From the NCBI GenBank assembly GCA_024681875.1, contig JAILAA010000159.1, positions 1 to 33,473 of the forward strand: DNA of 33,473 bases, written 5' to 3'. Each line of letters opens with the position of its first letter. The stretch's first letter is position 1. The stretch is from Prevotella sp. (GTDB taxonomy: Bacteria > Bacteroidota > Bacteroidia > Bacteroidales > Bacteroidaceae). Positions 7,007-15,047 of this stretch are shown in pieces. The translations under genes and the position numbers were made by a program. The notes under the pieces were generated by a model. It was not told the origin of the DNA. It was given only the letters and a program-made list of their open reading frames with translations, and made no database searches.

Positions 7007-7777
7007 ATGAAAAATAAACTGACTGTCGTAAAAGTAGGAGGTGCCGTAGTAGAGGACGAAGTACAACTCGCACAGCTTTTACGCGATTTCATCGCTATTC
7101 CCGGAGCCAAAATACTGGTGCACGGCGGTGGACGTCGCGCCACAAAGACGGCTGAACGCTTAGGCATTGAGACAAAGATGGTAGAGGGGCGTCGCATCAC
7201 CGACACCAACATGCTGGAAGTGGTGACAATGGTCTACGGCGGACTGGTAAACAAACACGTTGTGGCATGTCTGCAGGCCCTGGGCGCCGATGCTATCGGC
7301 CTGACGGGCGCCGATGCCGACATCATCCGTTCCATCAAGCGTCCCGTCAGCAGTATCGACTACGGCTTTGTAGGCGATGTCAAGAAGGCTAACGGAACAA
7401 AAATTGCCCATTTCATCGAGGCAGGGATGGTTCCTGTCATTGCACCGCTTACGCACGACGGACAAGGAAACATGCTCAACACCAATGCCGACACCATGGC
7501 ATCGGAAACGGCAAAGGCCATGGCTGACAAGTATGACGTTACGCTGGTCTTCGCCTTCGAGAAGCCAGGCGTGCTGCAGCACCCAGATGACGACACATCG
7601 GTGATCGGCAGCATCACAGCCGCCGACTTTGAACGGCTGAAAGCCGATGGCACCATCAGCGGCGGCATGCTACCCAAGATCAGCAACGCACTTCAGGCCA
7701 TCAGCGCCGGCGTCAGCCGCGTCATCATCACCAGTGCGCAGGCTATCAACGGTACTGGCGGCACCGTTATTTCATAG
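7007..7777 (+). CDS. argB: Acetylglutamate kinase
   Basis: A 256-residue amino acid kinase family enzyme that phosphorylates N-acetylglutamate, the second step of the acetylated arginine pathway. Motifs visible are VVKVGGAVV (K9), LVHGGGRRAT, GLTGADADIIR, the NTNADTMASETAKAM block and the C-terminal GGMLPKISNAL. There is no N-terminal extension of the kind seen in arginine-sensitive enzymes, so regulation by arginine is not suggested by length. It is the last gene of the run beginning at 2352, 15 nt after the lipoprotein. In other Bacteroidales argB often neighbours speA; here speA lies about 23 kb away in the same window. Confidence 0.93.
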   Translation: MKNKLTVVKVGGAVVEDEVQLAQLLRDFIAIPGAKILVHGGGRRATKTAERLGIETKMVEGRRITDTNMLEVVTMVYGGLVNKHVVACLQALGADAIGLTGADADIIRSIKRPVSSIDYGFVGDVKKANGTKIAHFIEAGMVPVIAPLTHDGQGNMLNTNADTMASETAKAMADKYDVTLVFAFEKPGVLQHPDDDTSVIGSITAADFERLKADGTISGGMLPKISNALQAISAGVSRVIITSAQAINGTGGTVIS

Positions 7778-7778
7778 T

Positions 7779-7810
7779 ATTTCTAAAGATTTTTCTATTT
7801 TTTTAGAAAT
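7779..7810 (+). terminator. Probable terminator after argB
   Basis: Perfect 9-nt arms ATTTCTAAA and TTTAGAAAT separated by a T-rich loop, followed by TTTTG. It begins one base after the argB stop codon. The stem is AT-rich, so efficiency is uncertain. Confidence 0.45.
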
Positions 7811-7837
7811 TTTTGACAGAGAAAAGAAATAATTGTG

Positions 7838-7845
7838 TATTTTTG
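7838..7845 (+). promoter_or_regulatory. Predicted -7 element for the 7932 gene
   Basis: TATTTTTG matches TAnnTTTG and lies 86 nt upstream of the ATG at 7932. A TTTG at 7812-7815 is 22 nt upstream, slightly further than ideal. Confidence 0.6.
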
Positions 7846-7931
7846 CAAACTGTAAATCAAATTAACGAGCTATTAACAAACAGCAAAACGTCATTTAACT
7901 AGACAACTTACCAATAAACATAAACAAAAAG

Positions 7932-9362
7932 ATGAAGAAAAGATTTTTCTGGAGCCTGTTGGCTCTTATGCTGACGGCATTGCCTGCGATGGCGGGCGAC
8001 GACGACGTGATGATTACGCGTGACGGGTCGATGATAACAGTAAAGATTGAGAAAATCAGCAGCTCGCAAGTAACCTTCGTAGACTTGAAGCACAAACGGC
8101 GCGGTCGCCTTAACGCCCCTGCCGACTTCGTGTACATGATTATGAAGGACAAGGGCAACAACATCTTCTTCGACGAGGAGGGTAACCAAATGACATCACC
8201 CGTTGTAGAGTTTGACAAGGATGACGACGTGATGTTCCTCAACCGCGGCGAAATGTTCGTTGTCTACAACGTCAGAGTAGGCCGAGACGAGATTTCCTAT
8301 CAGCTGAAGGACAAGAAAAAGGCACCTGTCCTCACCGTGCCGAAGTCTGACGTGTTTATGATCCGTAATTCCGACGGCACGACAACATTGTATAACGACT
8401 CCTACCAGCAGAAGCAGCGCGCACGCCAGCAGGCAGCAGCTCAAGCAGCAGCTCAACCCGCCGCTCAGCCCGCCGCCCAGCCCGCAGCCCAACCAGCCGC
8501 CCAGCCCACACCGGCTCAGCAGGCACCTGTTCAGCAGCCCGCTGCGCCAGCCACACCTGCTGCCACAGAGGTTCCTGCAGCACAGGCAGCCACCGCTGCC
8601 GCCAACGGTCAAGCACTGCTGGCCAGCAACACTACTGACCCGGGCTTCTATCCTGCACCTGAAATGAGTCCTACCGACATCGAGCTAAAGGTCAACGCCA
8701 TCAACCCTTACACCCTCTACCGCAAAGGCTCTGTAGCAGAGTATTGTTTCCAATACAAAGGCAAGCAGACACAGTACAGGGGCGGCCCTACCTATATGCA
8801 GCAAGTAGTGAGCAACGAGCTGATAGAAAACGGTCTGCTGGTGGCCCACATCAAGCAAGAGTTTTTCAATAAAAAGCACGAGCCATCGAAGGGCATCCCC
8901 GCCTCGTTCAAGGAGAGTTTGTATCCCGTCGAGATTGACACGGCCGGCACTTTCCATCTGACACACAATGTAGCCCAAGACGTCCTCTACATCATCTCAA
9001 AGAGACGCGGCTTCGGCCTGCTGATTCCCGGCAACATGCAGCCAGGTATGCAGCTGAAGTCCAGCACCCTCTACGACAATGGCAAGGGAGTGCTGGGAGG
9101 CAACTTCAAGGCAGAGACCGTCTACGACAACTGGAAGGTAGAAAAAGAAGAGCCCATCACCACACCGGCTGGCACGTTCAACTGCATCAAGCTGACGGGT
9201 CACCTGTCGCAGAAGATTGGCTCCACCGGTAAGTTCGTCGGCGAGCAAATCACCTGCTGGATAGCACGCGGCATAGGCGTCGTACAATATGAGACAATTG
9301 CCGATTCTGACAACAGCCGCGAGCCGTTCATCATCTATCTGAATAAACTTGAACTCCAATAA
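7932..9362 (+). CDS. Secreted protein with Ala/Gln/Pro-rich linker and DUF3108-like C-terminal domain
   Basis: A 476-residue protein of unknown function. A signal peptide (MKKRFFWSLLALMLTALPAMA) precedes an N-terminal domain (about 22-155) that looks like paired beta-structured segments (ITRDGSMITVKIEKISSSQVTFVDLK and MFVVYNVRVGRDEISYQLKDKKK). A low-complexity linker of AAQP/AQ repeats follows (about 160-225). The C-terminal domain (about 235-476) shows a pattern seen in DUF3108/TapB-like envelope proteins: KGSVAEYCFQYKGKQTQYRGGPTYMQQVV, then EPITTPAGTFNCIKL and TCWIARGIGVVQYET. The family call is by resemblance only. A 196-residue outer membrane protein follows 37 nt downstream. Confidence 0.6.
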   Translation: MKKRFFWSLLALMLTALPAMAGDDDVMITRDGSMITVKIEKISSSQVTFVDLKHKRRGRLNAPADFVYMIMKDKGNNIFFDEEGNQMTSPVVEFDKDDDVMFLNRGEMFVVYNVRVGRDEISYQLKDKKKAPVLTVPKSDVFMIRNSDGTTTLYNDSYQQKQRARQQAAAQAAAQPAAQPAAQPAAQPAAQPTPAQQAPVQQPAAPATPAATEVPAAQAATAAANGQALLASNTTDPGFYPAPEMSPTDIELKVNAINPYTLYRKGSVAEYCFQYKGKQTQYRGGPTYMQQVVSNELIENGLLVAHIKQEFFNKKHEPSKGIPASFKESLYPVEIDTAGTFHLTHNVAQDVLYIISKRRGFGLLIPGNMQPGMQLKSSTLYDNGKGVLGGNFKAETVYDNWKVEKEEPITTPAGTFNCIKLTGHLSQKIGSTGKFVGEQITCWIARGIGVVQYETIADSDNSREPFIIYLNKLELQ

Positions 9363-9399
9363 TAAAACTAACCAAATTAACCTATCAAACATTACAATT

Positions 9400-9990
9400 A
9401 TGAAGAAATTATTCTTGACAGCCATTCTGGCAACAACATTCCTCTGGGGCGCCAACGCACAGACCGTCATTTCAAACGACTATGGTTCACCGATTACCGG
9501 AGCCGACAACCAGAACATCAACGACATTGACGATGACGAGACGATGGGTGTCTTCAACCTTGTCTACTACGACTTCGATGGTGGCGAGAACTACGGTATC
9601 TCCGACTATTTCTTGAACCCCAACGCCATGGGCTTTGAATTCAACATCCGCCTGAACTTCGAGAAATACGGAAACTACAACGTTGACTTAGGTCCCAACT
9701 ACTCCATCAAACTTTGGGGACAGGACGACAAGAAACTGTTGCTCACGGCAGCCGCTGGCCCGTCGTTCAGAATGCAGGATGTTCCCAAGTATTCCCAAGG
9801 CAAAAATGGTAATCTAAAGGAAGAGTCTGAGACAAAGTACAAGTTCGACCTCTTTGCCAACGCCCGCCTGTCCTTCAAAGCAGGTCACTTCATGCTGTCA
9901 GCCGGTTACTTCATCTGGGGTGCCGAGTTCAAGCTCAGCAAGGGCTACAAGGCCGACGGCTTCAACTTCGCATTAGGCTATAGCTTCTAA
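9400..9990 (+). CDS. Small outer membrane beta-barrel protein
   Basis: A 196-residue protein. The start at 9400 gives a clean signal peptide (MKKLFLTAILATTFLWGANAQ); the frame is open further upstream but would overlap the previous gene. The mature part has alternating beta-strand character (MGFEFNIRLNFEKYGNYNVDLGPNYSIKLWG, KLLLTAAAGPSFRM, KYKFDLFANARLSFKAGHFMLSAGYF) and ends with an aromatic residue (FALGYSF), typical of outer membrane barrels. The exact family and substrate are not recognisable. Confidence 0.65.
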   Translation: MKKLFLTAILATTFLWGANAQTVISNDYGSPITGADNQNINDIDDDETMGVFNLVYYDFDGGENYGISDYFLNPNAMGFEFNIRLNFEKYGNYNVDLGPNYSIKLWGQDDKKLLLTAAAGPSFRMQDVPKYSQGKNGNLKEESETKYKFDLFANARLSFKAGHFMLSAGYFIWGAEFKLSKGYKADGFNFALGYSF

Positions 9991-10020
9991 CGTTCCTTCA
10001 TATACTACACAAGAACAATT

Positions 10021-10473
10021 ATGAAGAAGAACTTTCTGTATATGCTTTCCATGATAATGGTGGCATTGGTGAGCTGCAGCCTCACCGCCTGCAACGACGA
10101 TGATGACGAAGAAGAGGGCGGCAGCGGCAAAAGCGGCGGCCAGCAAAGCGTACTGGTAGGCACGTGGAAGACCACATGGGACTGGCAGACATCTTCATCC
10201 GGCACAGGCGGCTACTCTATCTTCACCTTCAGGGCAGACGGCACTGGCACAGACTCCGGCTCTAACCAGGACTATGATGCTTACGGCAAGAAAGTTGATG
10301 CCCCATATACGTGGAACGATAATTTCAGATGGGAGCTTGCAGAGTATGACGCTTATCTGAAGACTGGCACAGTCCTTATTAGGTACACAGGTTCTTCTAG
10401 CGCCATGAGTAAGACCTTTGTTCTGGAAGGAAACAAGCTGATAATGGATAACTACACGTATATCAAACAGTGA
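10021..10473 (+). CDS. Lipocalin-like lipoprotein
   Basis: A 150-residue lipoprotein. The signal peptide ends at a lipobox LTAC (Cys24) and is followed by an acidic and Gly-rich tether (NDDDDEEEGGSGKSGG), which in Bacteroidetes is compatible with surface export. The remainder starts LVGTWKTTWDWQ and contains YSIFTFRADGTGT and KTFVLEGNKLIMDNYTY, the usual shape of small lipocalin-like domains in this phylum. The ligand is unknown. It is the third gene of the 7932-10473 group and is followed by a strong terminator hairpin. Confidence 0.6.
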   Translation: MKKNFLYMLSMIMVALVSCSLTACNDDDDEEEGGSGKSGGQQSVLVGTWKTTWDWQTSSSGTGGYSIFTFRADGTGTDSGSNQDYDAYGKKVDAPYTWNDNFRWELAEYDAYLKTGTVLIRYTGSSSAMSKTFVLEGNKLIMDNYTYIKQ

Positions 10474-10503
10474 AATACAGTTTCCGTCAGTTTTTATACC
10501 TTT

Positions 10504-10548
10504 AAACAGCTACTTGCCTGACTTCTCACGAGGTCAGGCAAGCTGTTT
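10504..10548 (+). terminator. Strong hairpin terminator
   Basis: Arms AAACAGC..CTTGCCTGAC and GTCAGGCAAGCTGTTT pair over about 16 bp around a 10-nt loop. A T-run follows at 10560. It closes the transcript of the three envelope genes before the pta promoter. Confidence 0.8.
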
Positions 10549-10604
10549 ATAGTAAAATACTTTTTTTCTTCCTTTTTTTTGCCGCCGTTTCGAGAAAAAA
10601 AGCG

Positions 10605-10612
10605 TACCTTTG
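10605..10612 (+). promoter_or_regulatory. Predicted -7 element for pta-ackA
   Basis: TACCTTTG matches TAnnTTTG and lies 47 nt upstream of the pta ATG. A TTTG at 10578-10581 is 23 nt upstream. Confidence 0.65.
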
Positions 10613-10659
10613 CAAAGTTAAACAACTAACTACAAACAAATATCAAAAACAAGACAAAA

Positions 10660-11670
10660 ATGGGACTCATTGAACAAATCATTGCACGTGCCAAGAGTAA
10701 CAAACAACGCATCGTCCTCCCCGAGGCTGAGGAGGAGCGCACGCTGACTGCAGCCGACCGCGTACTGGCCGACGACATCGCAGACCTCATCCTTATCGGC
10801 AATCCCGAGAAGGTGCACGCCCTGGCCGAGGCAAAAGGCCTCAAGAACATTGGAAAGGCCACGCTTATCGACCCACTGAACTATGAGAAGAGCGAGGAGA
10901 TGGCCCAGCTCTTGCAGAAGCTTCGCGAAAAGAAGGGCATGACCATCGAGAAGGCCCGTGAGCTGGTGAAAGACCCGCTCTACTTAGGCTGTATGATTAT
11001 CAAGACGGAAGGTGCCGACGGACAGATCAGCGGTGCGCTTTCGACAACTGGCGAGACGTTACGCCCCGCCTTGCAAATCATCAAGTGTGCCCCTGGCATC
11101 ACCTGCGTCAGCGGCGCTATGCTAATGATTACGCAGAAGCCGGAATATGGCGAGAACGGCGTGCTTGTCGTTGGCGACGTGGCTGTGACACCGATGCCCG
11201 ACGCCAACCAGCTCAGCCAGATTGCCGTCTGCACGGCGCAGACAGCAAAGAGCGTAGCCGGTTTCGACGACCCGCGTGTGGCCATGCTCTCGTTCTCAAC
11301 GAAAGGCAGCGCCAGCCACGAGGTGGTGGACAAGGTCGTAGAAGCTACGCGACTGGCCAAGGAGCTCGATCCCACGCTAAAGATTGACGGCGAGCTGCAG
11401 GCCGATGCCGCCCTCGTGCCGTCTGTGGGTAAGAAGAAGGCTCCCGGCAGCGACATCGCCGGCAATGCCAATGTCCTCGTCTTCCCTTGTCTCGAGGTTG
11501 GAAACATCGCCTACAAACTGGTGCAGCGTCTTGGCGATGCCGTAGCCATCGGCCCTATCCTGCAGGGCATCGCCCGTCCTGTCAACGACCTCAGCCGCGG
11601 CTGCTCCGTTGAGGACATTTATTACCTTGTTGCCATCACTGCTTGTCAGGCAATGGACGCAAAGAAGTAG
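10660..11670 (+). CDS. pta: Phosphate acetyltransferase
   Basis: A 336-residue short-form phosphotransacetylase, converting acetyl-CoA and phosphate to acetyl phosphate. The PTA/PTB fold is visible from RIVLPEAEEERTLTAADRVL to the C-terminal block with KKAPGSDIAGNANVLVFP, LEVGNIAYKLVQRLG, AIGPILQGIARPVNDLSRGCS. There is no N-terminal DRTGG/CobQ-like extension as in E. coli Pta. With ackA directly downstream it makes acetate and ATP in fermentation. Its stop codon abuts a palindromic repeat pair that fills the whole intergenic gap. Confidence 0.96.
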   Translation: MGLIEQIIARAKSNKQRIVLPEAEEERTLTAADRVLADDIADLILIGNPEKVHALAEAKGLKNIGKATLIDPLNYEKSEEMAQLLQKLREKKGMTIEKARELVKDPLYLGCMIIKTEGADGQISGALSTTGETLRPALQIIKCAPGITCVSGAMLMITQKPEYGENGVLVVGDVAVTPMPDANQLSQIAVCTAQTAKSVAGFDDPRVAMLSFSTKGSASHEVVDKVVEATRLAKELDPTLKIDGELQADAALVPSVGKKKAPGSDIAGNANVLVFPCLEVGNIAYKLVQRLGDAVAIGPILQGIARPVNDLSRGCSVEDIYYLVAITACQAMDAKK

Positions 11671-11808
11671 ACTCTCCCCCGCCCCCTCCCTGGCAGGAGG
11701 GGAGTGAATAGAAAAAAAACTCATTAATAACAAATATGAAAATGCCCCAATAACTCCCTATAAGGTAATTACTCCTCCCCATTCAGGGGGAGGTTGGGAG
11801 GGGGCCCT
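11671..11808. repeat. Paired inverted REP-like palindromes between pta and ackA
   Basis: Two GC-rich palindromic units face each other. The left one (11671-11705) has CCCTCCC-TGGCA-GGAGGGGAG; the right one (11771-11808) has CCTCCCC-ATTCAG-GGGGAGG followed by TTGGGAGGGGGCCC. The interior (about 65 bp) is AT-rich and non-coding. The pair starts at the base after the pta stop codon and ends 5 nt before the ackA ATG, so it makes up the entire gap. It is related in layout to repeats at 24019-24848, but here the hairpins point inward. Confidence 0.75.
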
Positions 11809-11813
11809 TTATT

Positions 11814-13007
11814 ATGAAAATATTAGTTCTTAACTGTGGCAGCAGTTCAATTAAATATGCATTATACAATATGGACGATAAGTCCGTAATGACTTCAGGC
11901 GGCGCCGAGCGCGTCGGCCTTGACGGCTCGTTTGTGAAGGTGAAACTGGCCAACGGCGAGAAGCGCCAGATCATGCACGACATTCCCGAGCACACTGAGG
12001 GCGTGAAGTTTATCTTCTCGCTTTTGACCGACCCTGAGATTGGTGTCATCAAAGACCTGAAGGAGATTGACGCCGTGGGCCACCGCATGGTGCATGGCGG
12101 CGAGAAGTTCAACAAGAGTGTCATCCTTACTGACGAAGTGCTGAAGGAGTTTGAGAAATGCTCCGACCTGGCCCCGCTGCACAACCCCGCCAACCTGAAG
12201 GGCGTGAACGCCGTGAAGGAGCTGATGCCCGGCCTGCCACAGGTGGGTGTCTTCGACACCGCTTTCCACCAGACCATGCCGCCAAAGGCCTATATGTACG
12301 CCATTCCCTACGAGCTGTACGAGAAGTACGGCATCCGCCGCTACGGCTTCCACGGCACCAGCCACCGCTACGTCTCTGCACGTGCATGCGAGTTCCTCGG
12401 CATCAAGGCTGAGGGCACGAAGATGGTGACATGCCACGTGGGCAACGGCGGTTCCATCGCTGCCGTGGTCGACGGCAAGTGCATCGACACTTCCATGGGT
12501 CTGACACCTCTTGAGGGTCTGATGATGGGCACCCGTGCCGGCGACATTGACGGCGGCGCCATCACCTTCATTGAGAAGAAGCTGGGCCTCGACGCCGACG
12601 GCATGAGCACTCTGCTGAACAAGAAGAGCGGCGTGGCTGGTCTGACAGGGGGCTCCAGCGACATGCGCGACTTGGAGAGTGCAGCCAAGGCAGGTGACGA
12701 GCGTGCCAAGCTGGCGCAGGACATGTATTTCTACCGCATCAAGAAATACATCGGCGCCTATGCAGCTGCCATGGGCGGCCTTGACGTCGTAGTGTTCACC
12801 GCCGGCGTAGGCGAGAATCAAGTCTCCATGCGTGAGGAGGTGTGCAAGAACATGGAGTTCCTGGGCATAAAGTTCGACGCAGAAAAGAACAAAGTGCGTG
12901 GAGAAGAGGTAGTGATTTCGGCAGATGACTCGCGCGTAAAAGTCGTTGTCATCCCAACTGACGAGGAGCTGATGATTGCCACCGACACCATGAATTTGCT
13001 TTCATGA
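11814..13007 (+). CDS. ackA: Acetate kinase
   Basis: A 397-residue enzyme of the acetokinase family that transfers phosphate from acetyl phosphate to ADP. Motifs in order: LVLNCGSSSIKYAL, GHRMVHGGEKF, PLHNPANLKGV, GVFDTAFHQTMP, RYGFHGTSHRYVS, CHVGNGGSIAAV, DTSMGLTPLEGLMMGTRAGDID, and the C-terminal FTAGVGEN. Length matches the family. It is the partner of pta; its translation start region lies directly against a GC-rich hairpin. Confidence 0.97.
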   Translation: MKILVLNCGSSSIKYALYNMDDKSVMTSGGAERVGLDGSFVKVKLANGEKRQIMHDIPEHTEGVKFIFSLLTDPEIGVIKDLKEIDAVGHRMVHGGEKFNKSVILTDEVLKEFEKCSDLAPLHNPANLKGVNAVKELMPGLPQVGVFDTAFHQTMPPKAYMYAIPYELYEKYGIRRYGFHGTSHRYVSARACEFLGIKAEGTKMVTCHVGNGGSIAAVVDGKCIDTSMGLTPLEGLMMGTRAGDIDGGAITFIEKKLGLDADGMSTLLNKKSGVAGLTGGSSDMRDLESAAKAGDERAKLAQDMYFYRIKKYIGAYAAAMGGLDVVVFTAGVGENQVSMREEVCKNMEFLGIKFDAEKNKVRGEEVVISADDSRVKVVVIPTDEELMIATDTMNLLS

Positions 13008-13112
13008 ATCATTCTCTCTAATAATTCTGTAAACGCTGTCAGAAATTTAACTTTTTTGTCCTTTAGCGTAAAAAAAGTCTAAAAAAAGCATGGCGGATTA
13101 AAAAAAAAAGTG

Positions 13113-13120
13113 TATCTTTG
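13113..13120 (+). promoter_or_regulatory. Predicted -7 element for the 13216 gene
   Basis: TATCTTTG matches TAnnTTTG and lies 95 nt upstream of the ATG at 13216. An A-rich run precedes it, and no clear -33 TTTG is visible. Confidence 0.6.
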
Positions 13121-13215
13121 CGCCGTCAATGCTTTTTGCAACTAAAAAAAGAAAAGGAGTAATGCCGAAAATCCTGTAAAGAGTAGGCATCAAATTAAAT
13201 AATTTAGTTACAACT

Positions 13216-13596
13216 ATGAAGAAAGTTATTTTCGCTGTTCTCGCAGCATTCATGGTAAGCCTCAGCTTCACTTCTTGCAGCAAGTCTCCTGAAGAGCAGA
13301 TGGTTGGTTACCTGAAGGACATGGTGAGCCTGCTGAAAGACACCCACATCAAGTCTGCTGACGATGTGAAGACTCTTGCTGAGAAGGCTAAGGACATCAA
13401 GGCAAAGGTTGAGGATCTCCAGAAGAGCGTTGGCGAGAACTACGAGTCAAGCCTGACCGAGGATGAGCAGAAGAAGCTCATGGAGGACATGGAAGCTGTC
13501 ATGAAGGAAATGGCCCCCGAGCTGGAGCGCATCGAGAAGGAAGCTGCTGAGGCCAATATTGACCTGAAAGAGTTAAAAGATCTTGACTTGTTCTAA
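13216..13596 (+). CDS. Small helical lipoprotein, paralog 1
   Basis: A 126-residue predicted lipoprotein (signal MKKVIFAVLAAFMVSLSFTSC, Cys21). The mature part is charged and helical, rich in Lys/Glu: SPEEQMVGYLKDMVSLLKDTHIKSADDVKTLAEKAKDIKAKVE..., ending NIDLKELKDLDLF. It shares its core and C-terminus with the next gene (LxxLVSLMKxTHIxSxDDVK and hDLxELKDLDhF). The family is not recognised. Its own promoter precedes it and a strong terminator separates it from its paralog. Confidence 0.7.
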   Translation: MKKVIFAVLAAFMVSLSFTSCSKSPEEQMVGYLKDMVSLLKDTHIKSADDVKTLAEKAKDIKAKVEDLQKSVGENYESSLTEDEQKKLMEDMEAVMKEMAPELERIEKEAAEANIDLKELKDLDLF

Positions 13597-13622
13597 ATAT
13601 CTTTAGAACGACACATCTACAC

Positions 13623-13662
13623 AGCGGGGAGTCCTCGGTGAGGAGTTCCCGCTCTTTTTTTC
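13623..13662 (+). terminator. Intrinsic terminator between the two paralogs
   Basis: The stem AGCGGG-AGTCCTC pairs with GAGGAG-TTCCCGCT around a 3-nt loop, followed by a run of eight T after one C. It is a classic terminator; some read-through to the second paralog is likely because no separate -7 box is evident in the remaining 30 nt. Confidence 0.85.
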
Positions 13663-13692
13663 ATCAACAACTCACAAAACTATTAGAAAAAC

Positions 13693-14193
13693 ATGAAGAA
13701 ACTGATTTTCGGCATCGCAGCACTGTTTATGATGAGTGTCGTGCTGGTAGGCTGCAACGACAAGAAGTCGAAGAAGGACAAGGACGACGAAGACGATGAG
13801 GAGCGCACCGAACAGGTGACTGATGACGAGGATGAGGACGCCGATGAGGATGTCTCCACCGCATTCCATGACAACGAAAACCTGTCGCCTACCGAGCAGC
13901 TGATAGGCCATTTGAACGATCTGGTCAGCCTGATGAAGCGTACACACATTCAGTCGGAGGACGACGTGAAAGCATTTGCCGACAAGGCTGTGAAGATTAA
14001 GGAGAAGGTGGATGCCCTGATGGAGAACTTCACCGAAGAGATTGGCAACATCGAGCCGGCAACGCAAGCCGAACTAATGGGCAAGATAGAGAAGATAGGC
14101 AAAGAAGGTGAAAAGGAAGCCAACCGCTTGGCCAAAGAAGCAGAAGAGGTCGGCATCGACCTGTCGGAGCTGAAAGACCTTGATATCTTCTAA
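13693..14193 (+). CDS. Small helical lipoprotein, paralog 2 with acidic insert
   Basis: A 166-residue lipoprotein (signal MKKLIFGIAALFMMSVVLVGC, Cys21). It differs from paralog 1 by a long acidic tether after the Cys (KKSKKDKDDEDDEERTEQVTD... to about residue 60). The shared domain then follows: SPTEQLIGHLNDLVSLMKRTHIQSEDDVKAFADKA, ending GIDLSELKDLDIF at the very C-terminus. The duplicated arrangement implies a local gene duplication with divergence of the tether. The function is unknown. Confidence 0.7.
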   Translation: MKKLIFGIAALFMMSVVLVGCNDKKSKKDKDDEDDEERTEQVTDDEDEDADEDVSTAFHDNENLSPTEQLIGHLNDLVSLMKRTHIQSEDDVKAFADKAVKIKEKVDALMENFTEEIGNIEPATQAELMGKIEKIGKEGEKEANRLAKEAEEVGIDLSELKDLDIF

Positions 14194-14198
14194 TTTGT

Positions 14199-14265
14199 GA
14201 CATCAAGAAGACAAGACATCAAAACTGGAAGTTTGCCGGTTTTGATGTCTAGTTTTCTTGATATC
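14199..14265. terminator. Long bidirectional terminator hairpin
   Basis: Two 27-nt arms (14199-14225 and 14239-14265) match at 24 of 27 positions as an inverted repeat around a 13-nt loop. It lies between convergent genes, the lipoprotein ending at 14193 and lpxH ending at 14280, so it can terminate both transcripts. Confidence 0.8.
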
Positions 14266-14279
14266 CTGTTGAAAGCCAT

Positions 14280-15044
14280 CTATGGCTGGCTCTCGCCCTC
14301 AATGTATTGCTGGGTAAGGAAGTGTTCGCCGTCGAAGACGACATAGCTGAAATGGCTGATCCAATCGCCGAGGATGACAATGCGTGCCTTGTGGGTCAGC
14401 TGAATGTCTACATCGATATGGCGGTGCCCGTAGATGAAGTAGTCAACGTTAGAGTGATACTGTATGTACTTCTTCGTATATAGGACGAGATGCTCACGGT
14501 CTTCGCCCATATAGGCGGGCTCCTCGCCGTCAGGGCGCTTCAGGCGCGAGTGTTTCGCCCAAGTCTGCCCCAGCCACACGCTCCAGCGGGGGTGCAGCGT
14601 GGCGAGGAAGAACTGGCACACCTTGCTGTGAAAGAGCCAGCGCAAAAACTTGAATTTCTTATTGGGATCGCCCAGGCCGTCGCCATGGGCCAGAAAAAAG
14701 ACCTTGCCGTAAATCTCCGTGGTCTCCGGTTGCTTGTGAACAATAACACCACACTCCTTCTCCAAGTAGCCGAAAGTCCAGATATCGTGGTTGCCGGTGA
14801 AGTAGTGAACCTCAACGCCCATGTCGGTCAACTCCGACAGTTTTCCCAGGAAACGGGTGTACCCGCGAGGCACTACATACTTGAATTCAAACCAGTAGTC
14901 AAACATGTCGCCCAAGAGATAAACGGCGGCAGCTTTCTCCTTGATGCTGTCAAGGAAACGCACCAGTCTGCGCTCCTGCATCCTCCTATGTTCTATTGCC
15001 CAAGATCCCAGGTGCGCATCACTGAGAAAATATACGTTCTTCAT
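14280..15044 (-). CDS. lpxH: UDP-2,3-diacylglucosamine pyrophosphatase
   Basis: A 254-residue calcineurin-like phosphoesterase that hydrolyses UDP-2,3-diacylglucosamine to lipid X in lipid A synthesis. Metal-binding motifs appear in order: LSDAHLG (D9, H11), LLGDMFDYWFE, TGNHDIW, AHGDGLGDPN and YGHRHID. HARD-type features such as the RRLVRFLD segment and WSVWLGQTWAKHSR match LpxH. It starts 3 nt after the DUF59 gene and is the last gene of the minus-strand run. Confidence 0.9.
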   Translation of the reverse strand: MKNVYFLSDAHLGSWAIEHRRMQERRLVRFLDSIKEKAAAVYLLGDMFDYWFEFKYVVPRGYTRFLGKLSELTDMGVEVHYFTGNHDIWTFGYLEKECGVIVHKQPETTEIYGKVFFLAHGDGLGDPNKKFKFLRWLFHSKVCQFFLATLHPRWSVWLGQTWAKHSRLKRPDGEEPAYMGEDREHLVLYTKKYIQYHSNVDYFIYGHRHIDVDIQLTHKARIVILGDWISHFSYVVFDGEHFLTQQYIEGESQP

Positions 15045-15047
15045 TAT

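Noticed and set aside
11895..12821. 308-residue ORF opposite ackA
   Set aside because: It overlaps a clear acetate kinase and shows only antisense-type composition.
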